A stretch of DNA of 64,000 nucleotides. It comes from Antitrichia curtipendula. Its lineage: Eukaryota > Streptophyta > Bryopsida > Hypnales > Leucodontaceae. Shown in pieces: positions 43,936 to 55,560 of the stretch. The stretch spans positions 15,458,981 through 15,522,980 of the forward strand of contig OX579640.1 of NCBI GenBank assembly GCA_951230915.1, given 5' to 3'. A program made the translations under genes and the position numbers. Under the pieces are notes generated by a model. The model searched no databases. It was not told the DNA's origin and saw only the letters and a list, made by a program, of their open reading frames with translations. How positions within the stretch are numbered: position 1 is the stretch's first letter; each line of letters starts with the position of its first letter.

Positions 43936-44974
43936 GCATATTGTGAAGGTTAAAGTAAAGTTGACATCAAAAAGTGATCTCTATATCATTCATATTAATC
44001 ATGTAAAATTGACCTAAACTTAAAGTTCAATTGATAGCATTCAATAATATGATACCTAGTAAATGAGTGTCATTAACAATTTTTATGGAACATACAATAG
44101 TAATATTGACTACACTTTTCTATTAAGTTCTAGTTGTAAGTAGTCATTAGTGGGGGAAAGAAAAGAAAGTTTGAAAGAAATTTAATGTAGGACAAAAATT
44201 GTAGTAGAATTCTTTTTTTAATCTAAATTACCATATCATGTATTCATATCAATTTAGAATTATAAGTAATGCAAGCCCTTTTTCTAATAATCCAAAGTAG
44301 AAAATTATATAATAATAGCGTGTTTTAAAAAAATAAAAATAATAATAATACACCCCTAAAAAATACTTAGTGTTCGCACCTATCCCCTTAGTTTTTTTAC
44401 ATTGCCCCCCCCCCCCTCGAGGATACATAATTGCCTCACTACATAATATCGGCTAAATTGCAATCAAATATTTTGCAAACATACTCTTACATGAGTAGAG
44501 GCTAAGAAGTCACCAATCAAACCCTATTATTCATGACTCACTCTAATTTACTTTCAAAGATCATTAACACACCAAAAACACTATTAAACTCAAATTCTTT
44601 GAAATGCTAAATCCGTACTTTCACCACCTCTACTTTCTTATTCCCCCAATCTTTTATTGTACACTTGCATACATATATAATTTAATATCAACATACATAC
44701 ATTCCCTAAACTATAGTTAAATAATAAAATATTTATACAAAGCCTTTCTCTTAACATAAGTATATAATTTTTACTTGAGTACTTCTATGATGTACTTCAT
44801 GCCAGGATCCAAAATGAATAGGCCCAAATTTACGCCAGCTTAACTATATAATAAAAAGTTACTTCTTTCTACATATGATGCAACAACCTAAACATAATAA
44901 GATTTATACACACCAAGGAGTGCATTTAGAAGCCATGCCTTCCAAAGGCAATCAATAGAGAGTGTTAAGTGCAT
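43936..44974. other. AT-rich intergenic DNA, no gene seen
   Basis: Contains ATAATAATAATA (about 44335) and a C12-13 run at 44405. No coding pattern. Confidence 0.5.
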
Positions 44975-45220
44975 TATAATAGGTACTCCCTAAATTGCTA
45001 GTTTTTTCTAATGTGCCTAGTTACTATTATTAGGCAAGTCAAATTTTCTTATTTCCTTGTTGACAAGTAAAAGAAGTTTCCAACACTCCAATAACACAAC
45101 ATTTGAATACCATATGCAAAAGTTATAATGGGTCAAAGATTTTTTAGTAGATGTTCTAAAATCGTGTCTTCCGCATAGATACATATTGATTTGGGAGATG
45201 TACAGTTGGATTCAATGATC
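44975..45220 (-). repeat. Dispersed 0.2-kb repeat, copy flanking the Tc1 relic (left)
   Basis: Contains TACTATTATTAGGCAAG, TTTCCTTGTTGACAAGTAAAAG, CATATGCAAAAGTTATAATG and ACATATTGATTTGGGAG in order. The same order recurs at 45887-46135 in direct orientation. Inverted versions occur at about 13510-13660 and 62560-62720. Confidence 0.7.
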
Positions 45221-45410
45221 TTATGAAATTTTCTTCCTAGGCAAATTCAAATAGTAAAAAGTTCATGAACTTCAAGATGCCCTTACATGCTAAAAAATGC
45301 ATAGATTTTCAAATTTCAAATTGCATTGGAATTGTAATAAGGTGTACTTGAATATCACAAAACAACTTCTAGAGAAGTAGAGTCAAGCTCATGGTATGAA
45401 GAAGTTAGTT

Positions 45411-45664
45411 TAGCCTCCTAATTCACCATTGAAAACCTTTGGAAGATTATAGTCAAAGATTTGTTGCAACACCAAAGCAAGCTAAAGAACAAGCAAGAAA
45501 TGATACAAATAATTCAAGTAGTATGGAATCAAATATCTCTACAGCAAATGCAAATGCTTATTTCTAATATGCCTAATAGAATGAAAATTGTAATTTCAGC
45601 AAAGGTGGCAACACTAGATGGTAGAAAAGAGCCAAATTGTTGTATGATCTTGAATTTTTTATGA
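45411..45664 (+). pseudogene. C-terminal relic of a Tc1/mariner-type transposase
   Basis: The frame opens with stop-PPNSP (45411-45428, the usual WPPNSPDLNP motif with Trp mutated and DLNP deleted). A one-base shift leads into IENLWKIIVKDLL at 45428, and then the frame stays open to 45664. The product continues WNQISLQQMQMLISNMPNRM and KIVISAKVATLDG, matching the family's W..I....L..L..SMP.R...VI..KG tail (DDE_3, known). Catalytic residues and the N-terminal DNA-binding domain are absent. Direct copies of a 0.2-kb repeat lie on both sides. Confidence 0.75.
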
Positions 45665-45886
45665 ATATATTTTTTACGATGATAAAGTATTCTTAACAAG
45701 CATTCCAGTGCAATTTGAGATTTGGAAATCTATTCATTTTTTGAGTATGGCAAAAAAAATTGAGTTCATGAATTTTTTGTTGAACCTATGTTGGAACAAA
45801 ATTTGTAAGATTATTAGAATCAAATGCACATATAGTAATGATGAATGGTTTTGGGTCAATGGTGTATTTGTGGATGAATACCTTAA

Positions 45887-46135
45887 GGTAGGTACCCTTC
45901 TCAACCGCCATGTTTTGCTATTGTGCTTAATTACTATTATTAGATTAGTTTAATTTTCATATTTTCTTATTAGCAAGTGAATGGAAGTTCCAATACATCA
46001 AAGAATGCAACATTTGGATACTCTATGCAAAAGTTATCACATGTCAAAGTTTTTTTGGTAGAGGTTCTAAATTAATTTCTTCAACTTATGTACATATTGA
46101 TGTTGGAGATATATACAAAGTGATGATGTTGATTT
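45887..46135 (-). repeat. Dispersed 0.2-kb repeat, copy flanking the Tc1 relic (right)
   Basis: Direct repeat of 44975-45220: TACTATTATTAGATTAG, TTTTCTTATTAGCAAGTGAATGG, CTATGCAAAAGTTATCACATG, ACATATTGATGTTGGAG. The copies are about 912 bp apart and clearly diverged. Confidence 0.7.
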
Positions 46136-46949
46136 TGGGTCAATGGTTCACATTAAATAAAACCTAGACCTTATAGTTAATATAACATTTGTAATTGCCA
46201 CAAAAGTGATAGCCAATTCTTTTTTTTAATCTCCTTATATATCCAAATATTAGTTCTTTAAATAGGACAAATGATCTACAACACTAATGTTTAATGTCAT
46301 GTGTGATAATGATTTTTTTTCATTATGAATGGGATTTAAAAAAAAATTGTGTCACATTCAAAAATTATAAGCCAAATAAATTTTATAAGTAATTTTTCTA
46401 AAACATCATTAGAACAACCACTAATATGATTTTTCTATTCATATAGAGTTTACACCTTAGATCATAATAGATCTACGACCAACTTGTATTCATCGTCATT
46501 TTTGAGCTTCTGAAAGAATGAAAATTTTAATTTAGAACATGATATATGCAAGTTTATTGTAAATGCACAAGTATTGCAAAATGCATGGGTTCATTTTACA
46601 CAAACAAAAACACAAGTATCTCCAATCTCTCCATGATGGAATTACATTAATGTATAACTTCAATTGACTACAAAGATTGCAAAATTATAATATTTTAGTG
46701 TTGAAAAAAGATGCTGAAATTTTCTAGCAACACATTTGGAGGTGAAATTTGGAGGTGATTTCTAAACCTATTTAAATGAAAAAACTTTAAACTATGAAGT
46801 GCTTCAAAACCACCATACAAAAAAATTGGTGAAAAAAAATATCATTCAATTGATTCATTGTGATTCCCAGATGACTTTGAAATAGCAAAAATTGCAAAAA
46901 AAATATGCAAAAAATATATCAAAGGTTGAATTTCGTTCTACTAACATGA
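46136..46949. other. AT-rich intergenic DNA, no gene seen
   Basis: AT-rich with no coding pattern. It probably belongs to the degenerate repeat region that continues to 48387. Confidence 0.45.
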
Positions 46950-48387
46950 TTTTCAGTCACTTATAATTTCTTGGATTGATATAAAATTTATAACCCCACA
47001 AACTAGACTAGTATATGCAACTTTCCCTAATTTTTATTTTTTTGAAAACAAGCACTTTATAAAGAAGAAACAAGCCACCAAAGTTCAGCGTAATCCAAAA
47101 ATGTCTAGATTTTGAACTTCAAATTGCTCTCAAACATTCAAAACAACTTGGATTGACATGAAAATTTTACCATGATAACTAGATTTCAAAGGGAACATAA
47201 TCCAAATTTTTATTTATAAAAAGTAAACATTAGATGGAAAAGATACAAGCCCCCAAAGTTGGAGCCATCAAAATGAAGTTTGATGAGCTCAAATTGAACT
47301 TGTGACCTTTGAATGCTTTTAACTCCTAAAGGACTAAGGCCTTTTTCCATTAGAAAACACTCAAAACTACCATTTCTATTGTAAAGAGCAATAAACTTTA
47401 AATATTTATTTTTTTGCATATCTATGCACAAAATCTTTATGCACTAGTTTAAGAGTGTATAGAAGAAATTTAAGAAATTTTGACATCATAGATTGCAAGA
47501 TATTTGCATCCAAAGTGAAAAAAATTGCAACCTGCTTGACTAGGTTTTTGGCTTTGAATCTTCTTTTTTAAATAATTTTTTTGTACTATTGATTTTCTAA
47601 GTTTTTATGTTGAATAGTTGAGTTGAGAATCCAAGGCAAAAATTCAAGAAAAAAACATTTAATTTTTACTCATTAAAAATTTGTTAAATAGAAGTAGGTT
47701 CCTGATTGAAGGAAAAACTAAATTGTTAATATCTCTAAGATGGAATTGAAATACAATAATTTCATTAGTGAGATTGTTCTAGCAAGAAAATCTAATCCTT
47801 TATGATAATTTTTCTTGGAAAATTGTAAAAATTGCATTCACAAATGAATCCTATAAGTTATTTTTTCAAGAAGATGTTTAGATTCCCCCCCAAAACTAAG
47901 ATTGTCCATAACTTTCTCATCACTAGTCCAAATAGAATGAACCCAAGCTTCAAATGTAGACTAAAATATAAAATTTTAGGAATTAAAAAATATATATATT
48001 GACTTTTTGTGATTTTTTTGTACTGCTCACCAACCTCGATTTTGTGCTTACTGTGCCATAACTTTTTTTCCTGGGCATTGATTGAAATAAAAATTATATA
48101 TCCACATCTTCAAAAAGTTTCAAAAACATTCACTACAAATTGAGACAATAGGAACCTACCTAGACCCAAATTGTCCCCTAAGGGGACAAACAATCCTTTA
48201 GGGGTTAAAAAATCTCTACATCTTGGATTGATCTAAAAAATTTACCATACAAACTAAAAGAGAGAGCGCAAATGTAACAACAAATTTTATCAAATTCAGA
48301 CATTTTATGCAAAAGTTATAGTACTTCAAATTGGACTTCTTGACTATGTGAGGACACTTTTGGTCCCTTGGGGCACTTAGGGATTAA
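46950..48387. repeat. Degenerate tandem repeat of about 190 bp, split by a TTAA element
   Basis: Units begin CTTGGATTGATATAAAATTT (46971), CTTGGATTGACATGAAAATTT (about 47149) and CTTGGATTGATCTAAAAAATTT (48221). They share following blocks ACTAGA.., TTTTTATTT and ACAAGCC.CCAAAGTT. The array is interrupted by the element at 47319-48208 and ends in TTAGGGATTAA at 48387. It may therefore be the interior of a larger TTAA element. Confidence 0.5.
47319..48208 (+). mobile_element. TTAA-bordered element, chimera of subfamilies 3 and 1
   Basis: TTAACTCCTAAAGGACTAAGG at 47319 and CAATCCTTTAGGGGTTAA ending 48208. The left part to about 47850 matches the 8256-9053 element. The right part from about 47870 (AAGATTGTCCATAACTTTCTCATC) matches subfamily 1 (3098-3683), including the near-perfect subterminal palindrome TTGTCCCCTAAGGGGACAA at 48170-48188. 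Recombination between elements or a truncated nested insertion could explain the mixture. Confidence 0.65.
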
Positions 48388-49169
48388 AGACACTATTGAA
48401 CTATATTTGTATAGTTGTATGTTTAAATGTCAAAAGAGCTCAAGTTTACGATAGAATGGTAACATCTGAAAAATTGCAGCTTGTTGAATATATAAGCTCA
48501 ATGTCACAAGATATACCAAATCTTTCAAAACCCTACCATTCCACTATGGTTGGAAGGGTAGGAATCATTAAATAATCTTTTTTTATTTAAAAAAATGATG
48601 CATTGGTTCATGAAAGCAAAGACATCCCTTGTATTTGTCAAATCTCATTACTTGTTTCTATTCTACCCATAAATAAATAGAAAAAGAATATGGATCAAGT
48701 ATAAATCTAGCAATTTAACCTTGACAACAAATTACAGAAAAAGGTAAAAATATCAAAGTAATGTCGCAATAGCTAAAGTGTTCTAAAGCTCATCAACCTA
48801 TATACCCACTAGCTTTCCGCAACCAATTTTTAAATTTCCAACCAATTTCTTAATTTCCATTTAATTTCTTAATTTTTGGTGCAATAGAAACTTTGAAGTT
48901 CAAGATCTCTTGTCCATCAATCAAAATGCAACCAAACTCGCTTTATGCACACATCCTCCTTATAGGGCTTTTTGTTGCCACTAAACACATCCCCATTGGC
49001 CTGGCGATTCAAGAGATCTTAACTTAGGTTACAAAACAAAAGTCCATCTTAATAGTAAAAATAGACACCATGGCTATAAGATAGTTGGTGGTTGGATTAT
49101 GAACATTTTGTGTAGGATGAATCTCACAACATCACTTTACATGCAAACCTTTTTCATTAATCATGACCT
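48388..49169. other. AT-rich intergenic DNA, no gene seen
   Basis: No coding pattern or element border recognised. Confidence 0.5.
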
Positions 49170-49395
49170 TGGAACGACACACGAGGCGACCCTAGAAATC
49201 ATGCATTGTGTAACCGTGAAAGTCATTGGAATAAAAAAAATCCAAAAGTATTCACTGGAAGTCAAGCTATTGTAGATGTTCTCCACTTTCCACAAAAATT
49301 TCCAAGGACGAATATTTGTAGTTCTGTCCTACAATGAAGAATTCCTTGTCATTCATTGGACACTTGTTGTCCATGGCATCTTTCCTGGGTTAAGC
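49170..49395 (+). repeat. Dispersed repeat ending at a TTAA, family S, copy 2
   Basis: CACTGGAAGTCAAGCTAT, TTCCAAGGACGAATATTTG, TTCTGTCCTAC and CATTGGACACTTGTTGTCC, ending CCTGGGTTAA (49387-49396). Parallel to 57180-57424 and 17560-17814. Confidence 0.45.
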
Positions 49396-49396
49396 A

Positions 49397-50280
49397 CAAT
49401 CTCTAACTCTAGAAAGAAAAAACTCCATAACCAAAGTAGTCACCAAAATACTCCAAATATTGGATCAATAGGTGCATTCCTTGTTTTTACATTTAATGAA
49501 GTGATCCATCAAACCTTTTAAGTCAACAACATCCTTACAAGGCTAATACATTGCTAAAATCCCTCTCTTTCATGGTCACCTGGCCACTGAAGAATTGAGC
49601 ATCTTTTTATGTAAAAAATTCAACAATACCACAATGAGGGAATTTTCACTATCACCAAGTGCATATGCACTCAAACAACTCCCAACGATTTTTGATGATA
49701 AACCTGTTTATTTCCGTACTCTCTGAAGTTGTCCATCGGGGACAAAACGTCCGCAGCACAAATCCGGGTTCAGAAGACGCACTCATCTGAGTCTCACAAT
49801 GCAACTCTAAGTTTACACATTTACACGTCCTCAATTCAAGTAAAACGTTTCACCTATTTAGAAATACGATGCACGAAATTTAACCTCATCTAGACTAACA
49901 TGCTGATACTGTCTCAATAGAAGAGAAAGCACAGTCTAATCTCATGTTTATTTCCGGGTTGCTGATAATTTTGCTGACAGCATATGTGTACAACTGACAG
50001 TTCAAGCATCAAAACTGGATTAAACTGTTTCAATGCATCTAACTATCGAGCCTGCCCTAGCAGAACAAACTCGTCTAAACAACTCTGCTCAACCTCAGAT
50101 CAGCACAATTCACCAGTGAGCATTCCAAATTTACTACAAGCTGTGCATAGAACAGCTGGATGATTGGGTTCACCGGCATGAAAAGATGTGATAATACTAA
50201 TAGTCTATTACTGCATATGTTACACACATCTTCATCGTAAAAGGGGCTGCCGGGTCGAAATGTAACCGAAGACAAAACTA
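49397..50280. other. 3' flank of the glycosyltransferase gene
   Basis: From about 49650 the base composition rises toward genic values. This part probably includes the 3' UTR of the - strand gene. No other gene is seen. Confidence 0.5.
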
Positions 50281-53200
50281 TCATAGAAGGTCCTTGCATC
50301 GTAGACAAGACCGACTCAAAATGGTTCCTACAAGACTATTGACCTCTGGAACCACGTTTGAAGTAAGGCTGTTCCATAGATGGATAGTGTAAGCCTCTTT
50401 AGCTATTCTGGTCAGAAGCTCCCTTTGCTGTCGTTCGTGAATGTCATCCTTTGGTGCTGCAAAGAATCTGGACATGGGAAAAAAACAATCTCATGAGAAA
50501 AAATACATTGCTGTGCCAACAGGAAGCAAGTAGTGCCCAAACGCCTATAAAATTCATCAAATTCAGAACAGGAGATTGTACTCACTTTGAGATTCCTCTT
50601 GAATCCAGTGGGAAGAAAGAAAACGGCCCTTGAATCTTCAAAAGATCAGGGAACTGTGCCCAAGTGCTACCCTTTTCGTCCAAAGTGGAATTAGCAACTC
50701 TTGTTACGAGATCAGCTCCATTCCATTGAACTAATGCCTCATCGTATGTGCTAGTGAATTCTTCCAAGCACTTCTTCAAAAATGGACTGCCAGAACAAAA
50801 ATGACTCAATAAACTTTCAAATCAAACCGAAAACTACAAAAGACTCGGTGAGACCTGCACGGTCAGAAGGAAAAACAACTACTTACTGCAAATGAAATCA
50901 TATATAAGGAAAAGTTACCGAATGAAATCTGATTCTATGCAAACTTACGTATTTTGGTCTAATAGACTGAAGCTTGGTGATCCCAATTAGATGCAATGCA
51001 TCACAAGCAAGAGAAAGAATGTCATCATCTTAGAGAAAGGGGAAAAGACGGAATCCTAACCTGGACTTGTCAAAGATCAAAATTGCACCGTTGAGTCGCC
51101 GCTGTCCACTGGCAGTAATCTCTGAACCCACGGTATTGTGTAGATTGTCCAAGGGTCTCACTAGAATCATGTCCATGTCCATATATATTCCTCCAAACCT
51201 GCAAAGTTTCCAATCGTCCACATTCATCAGAATCAGATGATACCATATTATGGAAATGTTTCATTGCCAGTTTCATAGCACGGAAAGATTCTTTTTTTGG
51301 TAAAAATCAGCAGCCCAGGCTCTTAGTCCTTCAGTTTCACTGGTGTAACAGAAAAAGTGGCTGCTCCACTCGACTTATGAACTTGAACCGCAAGATCCTT
51401 AACCCCTAAGCGCTCAAACGACCATTTTATGGTCGCTGCCCGACTTCGGGCAGATTTTTCAGGCAGAAAAAAACTTTTTTCAAAATTTTTTTTTTTTTTT
51501 TTTTAAAAGATTGGATTGTCTTTCAATATTTATATTCAAAACTAAAATCGCTACGGTCAAACAAAAACTATAAGAGAAATAGCACAAAGAGTCTAGTATT
51601 GCCTAGTGTTGAAAAACTTACTATTTGGGGAAAGTGTTGGTGTTTTCATTACTGGATCTTATGCATTTTTTCACAAATCAATAGAAACCACAATTTTGAC
51701 CAATCAAAAAAAAATTCAATTGCCAAAGATAGAAAGTGTATTTTTGGTGAATTTTTGAAGTTATATCTTCAAAATTCATTTGAAAAGAATCTAAAAATAA
51801 TTTTATAATTTTAACCATACGGATATTTTCTTCTTTATATGCTTCACATTATCTATTTTAATGCAAACCTCAAAAAAGTTGTAGAACTTATATTTTATAA
51901 CACATTTGTGTTTTGTCCAAACCCCTTGGGCTTTTAGGGGTTAAGAACTCACTTGTAGAGAGCAGCCAATCTCAAGAGCTCAGTATAATGCAAGTGAAAC
52001 AAAGGCTTCTCCTTCCACTTTGGTAAGACAGCAACAAAAACATCAGATGGGGTGTCTGCCAAAAGCTCCTGCAGATTTGGTCGCACCACAGCCACCTTGT
52101 ACCTGAAAAACATTCCCCAGTGAGTATGTTGAGTAGGAACAAAAGCTACTGTTAATACTGCTAAACCCCAAATAATTAATAAAATCCAAATACTGCACAA
52201 GAGGCGAAGGCAATATAAAGTTTGTACTGCTAATTAACGTACCCGTCTTTCGTAAAGCTCTTGAAGTAGTCAAACTCGAAAGTCTCTGAGAAGACAACCA
52301 CGCAAGCGTTGGGGTGAAAGCGAAGAAGGCTTTCCAACACCCGCTGGTGTCTAGCTGTGAAGCCCCATGCAGGGGTAGTCCAAACCAAGAAAAAATTTAG
52401 TGAACAGCTCTCTTGCCCCAAAAAGGCCGTCATAAAATTCGAAAAGGAGAGAGAAGACCCGATTCCTGGATAAGAGCCCCACTGCTTTTGTTCTCCTTTG
52501 CTCTGAGAAGTCAATTCCAAGGCTATTCCTTCAGCCTTTGGACTATCGAATACTGAACCATCAGCATTCAAACGAGACGCCTCAGCTATCGTTCCCCGTC
52601 TCTCGTCGGCATCCTCAACAACACGACTTATCTTCTCAGAATTATGTAGACCACTAATTTCAGCTGGAAGAGCCTTAGTGCTCTCTCCGTCCACCCACTT
52701 AGAGTTAGCCTTGACAGCTGAGGGTTGTCGTCCCGATTCGGAATCTGCTTCGGTGACAACAGCAGGAGTTTTAACTCCTAAGAGCACCTTCGATAGCTGG
52801 TCACTACCGCTAAAGTGATCTCCTCTGATAGCCCGCAACATCTCTTTGTCGCTCTTCGTCATCCAAGTTCCAGGAGAAGTGTCAGGATCTTGTAGCATTG
52901 GGTTGTTAACAGGATTCATAGGATCAAATGCACCTCTCCCCTTTTTCTTCTTTGAGGCATTCGGCTTGTCTGGTGCACCATCCCCATTCAGTAACAAAGC
53001 ATCTTCAATCTCACGCACACCTTCTAGTCGTCGCTGAACGTTATCATCGATCACCTCGTCATCGCTGTTAAACCGCTCCTTCCAGTTCTTAACAACCTCT
53101 TTAAAGCCTCTCAATTGCAGTACAGCTACCTTTGCTGCACCCTCGTCCCCTGCACCAACACGCTTGGTATCCATACTCCCACCGACGAAACCCTTAGTTT

Positions 53201-54418
53201 CTCCTGCGTCCAAAGACTCGACATCCTCCGAAGGCTTCTTTCTAACGCCCAGAGCATGATCCCAGAAGAATGATCCCTTCCTCTTTTCCACGTCTTTCAC
53301 AAGGTCTCTCTGGAAACCTTCCTCAAGTTTATCATCTATGCCATTCTGCCGCTTACTCAATTTGGAATCAAGCACCCAATCGGGAATGGCACTCACCTTT
53401 CCCCCTCTGCTCTCCTGGTTGGATTTATGCCTTCCTGTCTTCTCTCTATCGTGATCAGCAGAAACACCTTTATCATTATTTACAATACTATCTGTCGACC
53501 TGACGGAAGCAACTCTCTCACTTCCCTGTCCATGTGTCACTACTGAACCTAAAGTATCTACAATCATCTGTCCAGGTTTTCTAAGAGAATCAGTCTCACT
53601 CATGACACTGTAAGCAGAATCCTCATTCGACATTTCTGCAAGAAAACCCAGGTTCACGTCCTCGAGGTCTTCACCCTCCTCTTCAAGCACTCTATCATCT
53701 ATATCAATATCGAAGCGGTCCTGATCGGCATCTTCGTCGTCATCTCCATCTCCCATGTCATCTCCGGCGTCCATGTCATCATCGTTATTCTCTCCCTCTT
53801 CGCCATCTCCAATGCCTTGCACTGCACCCATTTTTCTTCCGAGATTGCCCTTCTCAACAACTCTTCGTTTACCTGTGGCCGGATCCAGGTCACCCGTATT
53901 CCCTACCCCGGAGTCATCCTTCCACCAAGCCTGATCAGCTCCAACGCCCTCTTCTATTTTCAGAAACACAGAATCCACACCAATGACATGATCAGAACCA
54001 ACTCATAAAAGACAACGGCCAGAACTTGGCTATGGCGCGAAAATGCCAAGGACATTTTGAAGCGGCGTAGCTAAGAAAGACATTCTTCTAAGGAGAAGAA
54101 AACGGATTGATTCGTCCTAAAGTCAACAGAACGAGAGTATTTAGAAAACTTTGACCTACCAACGTTGGAAGTTTCAAGTAAGTGAACATAAGTACCTGAT
54201 TTTCCATTCTCAAGAGGGCTGAGCTTGGAACCTTGTGGGGCCCTGAGGAGATGGACTTGCAAGCAACCAACGGTCGCAAACAAGAGTAAACCCCCAGCAA
54301 TGAGATATGTATAGATTCTCGAATTTGATTGCCGCGTAGAGAAAGACGTCGATGAAGACAACCTTGATAACGATCGATTCAGTGAGGAGGACGACCCTAA
54401 ACGCCTAGGCCTGGGCAT
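50281..54418 (-). CDS. Alpha-1,4-glycosyltransferase-like type II membrane protein (six exons)
   Basis: Exons, in coding order: 54418-54196, 54001-52243, 52102-51953, 51198-51061, 50786-50586, 50467-50281. All introns are GT-AG and phases match, giving 885 aa. Residues 1-34 are Ser/Arg-rich and cytosolic; 35-57 are one membrane segment (YLIAGGLLLFATVGCLQVHLL). A long low-complexity stem follows, strongly acidic at about 139-190. The family motif MNPVNNPMLQDPD is at 436-448. The catalytic part begins near 606 (FFLVWTTPAWGF). It contains LLRLAALYKFGGIYMDMDMI with the DXD metal/nucleotide-sugar motif at 718-720, then TYDEALVQWNGADLVTRVA and the C-terminal LWNSLTSNVVPE. This is the Gly_transf_sug (PF04488) plus Gb3_synth (PF04572) order of the plant At4g19900-type family (known), probably acting in the Golgi. 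Acceptor and donor sugars are not known from the sequence. Intron 3 carries a TTAA element at its 5' edge. Confidence 0.93.
51399..51944. mobile_element. TTAA-bordered miniature element inside an intron of the glycosyltransferase gene, subfamily 5
   Basis: TTAACCCCTAAGCGCTC at 51399 and GGGCTTTTAGGGGTTAA ending 51944, 546 bp, perfect TTAA on both sides. Next to the left end are two hairpins, CGACCATTTTATGGTCG and CTGCCCGACTTCGGGCAG (51418-51452). The interior is otherwise AT-rich and non-coding. Relative to the host gene (- strand) it starts 8 nt after the donor GT of exon 3. Confidence 0.85.
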
Positions 54419-55560
54419 TCTGTTGCTTGGTCGGAGGGCTCAGTCCCTCACACCTACGGAAACCGCTCGCTTCACTTCGACACACCTCTCCTCGTGTCAG
54501 AAACACCAACCCTCGCGCCACTAATGTATCATCAAAATCTCAGCTCTGCATAAACCCTTATTCTCTCAATCACTATGATGGCAACTAAAGTCGCTGAACA
54601 ATGCGTTCTGAAATATACCTGTCCAAAAACAGGCGAAAACTTCTCGACACAACCCTAGCGAAGAACCGATCGCTGTATCAAAATCTAATTTCCTTGTCAC
54701 GAGGACTCTCGCCACCAACAAACACTTGAGGCTTCGACACAATGTGTCGATCACTCTCCGCTAACTGATTTTTTTCATTAAACAGAATACTGCATCTGTC
54801 CTGTCGAAACATATACATAATTTCTTCGACAGCCTCGTCTTCGACACTATCTTTACCCTCCTCGAAACACAAGTCCGATTTCAAGGCTCAATGCGGCTGC
54901 CAAAGGCCAACACACAAAGCTCCAAATCGTAACTACAACTAATCATCCAACTTTCATTTCAGCCATTTCCCGAAGCTCCTAATTCCTGCCAAATCGCATA
55001 GTTCTAAATTTAGCAAAAGCATCTGAACCGAACCAAACCAAACCAAACCGCCTCAAAGATCAATATGCTTCCTCCGTCCACTCCACTCAACCACCAGCTG
55101 CTGCTGCTGCCTCCACCGTCGTCGCGAGGCCGTCCACACGAACAATGTAATCACACTACACACCTTCACTCTGACAGATCCCCCGCTCAATCCTACACAC
55201 TCGCTTCACAACATTCTCCTAAGTTTCACTAACCACAGACTCTCTCCACACAAAAATCACAAACCCTGACTAAGCACAACCACAACAACAACCGTCGCTA
55301 ACTCACTCACTCACTCCCAAAATCACGTAGCAAGCAGGAAACTCTCCCTCTTTCCTCTCCAGAAACCACAACTCCCTTTCCTCGCACACACGAACCGCTC
55401 TTGTTGTCCAGACAACCATTAATGGCAGTGGCAGCCTTGCAGAGTCCAACCTGACACCCTCTGACAGATAAAAGACCTAGAGCCCTGGCTGTTGTCCTAG
55501 GACCGGAACTGAACGCAAAGGTAAACCCCGTCCCTGGCCGTCCTCCACTCCTCCCCTGGC
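54419..55560 (-). promoter_or_regulatory. Upstream/5' leader region of the glycosyltransferase gene
   Basis: GC-richer, pyrimidine-rich on the + strand, so purine/GT-rich in the sense of the gene. It has GTGAGTGAGTGAG and CAGCAGCAGCAGC stretches at about 55300 and 55100. It looks like a long plant 5' leader and promoter, but no TATA box or initiator can be fixed. Frames on the - strand here (54566-54884) lack any motif. Confidence 0.4.

Noticed and set aside
45836..45888. NDEWFWVNGVFVDEYLK followed by GTAGGT, resembling a lipase-like exon end
   Set aside because: One short match without flanking homology; insufficient to call a gene.
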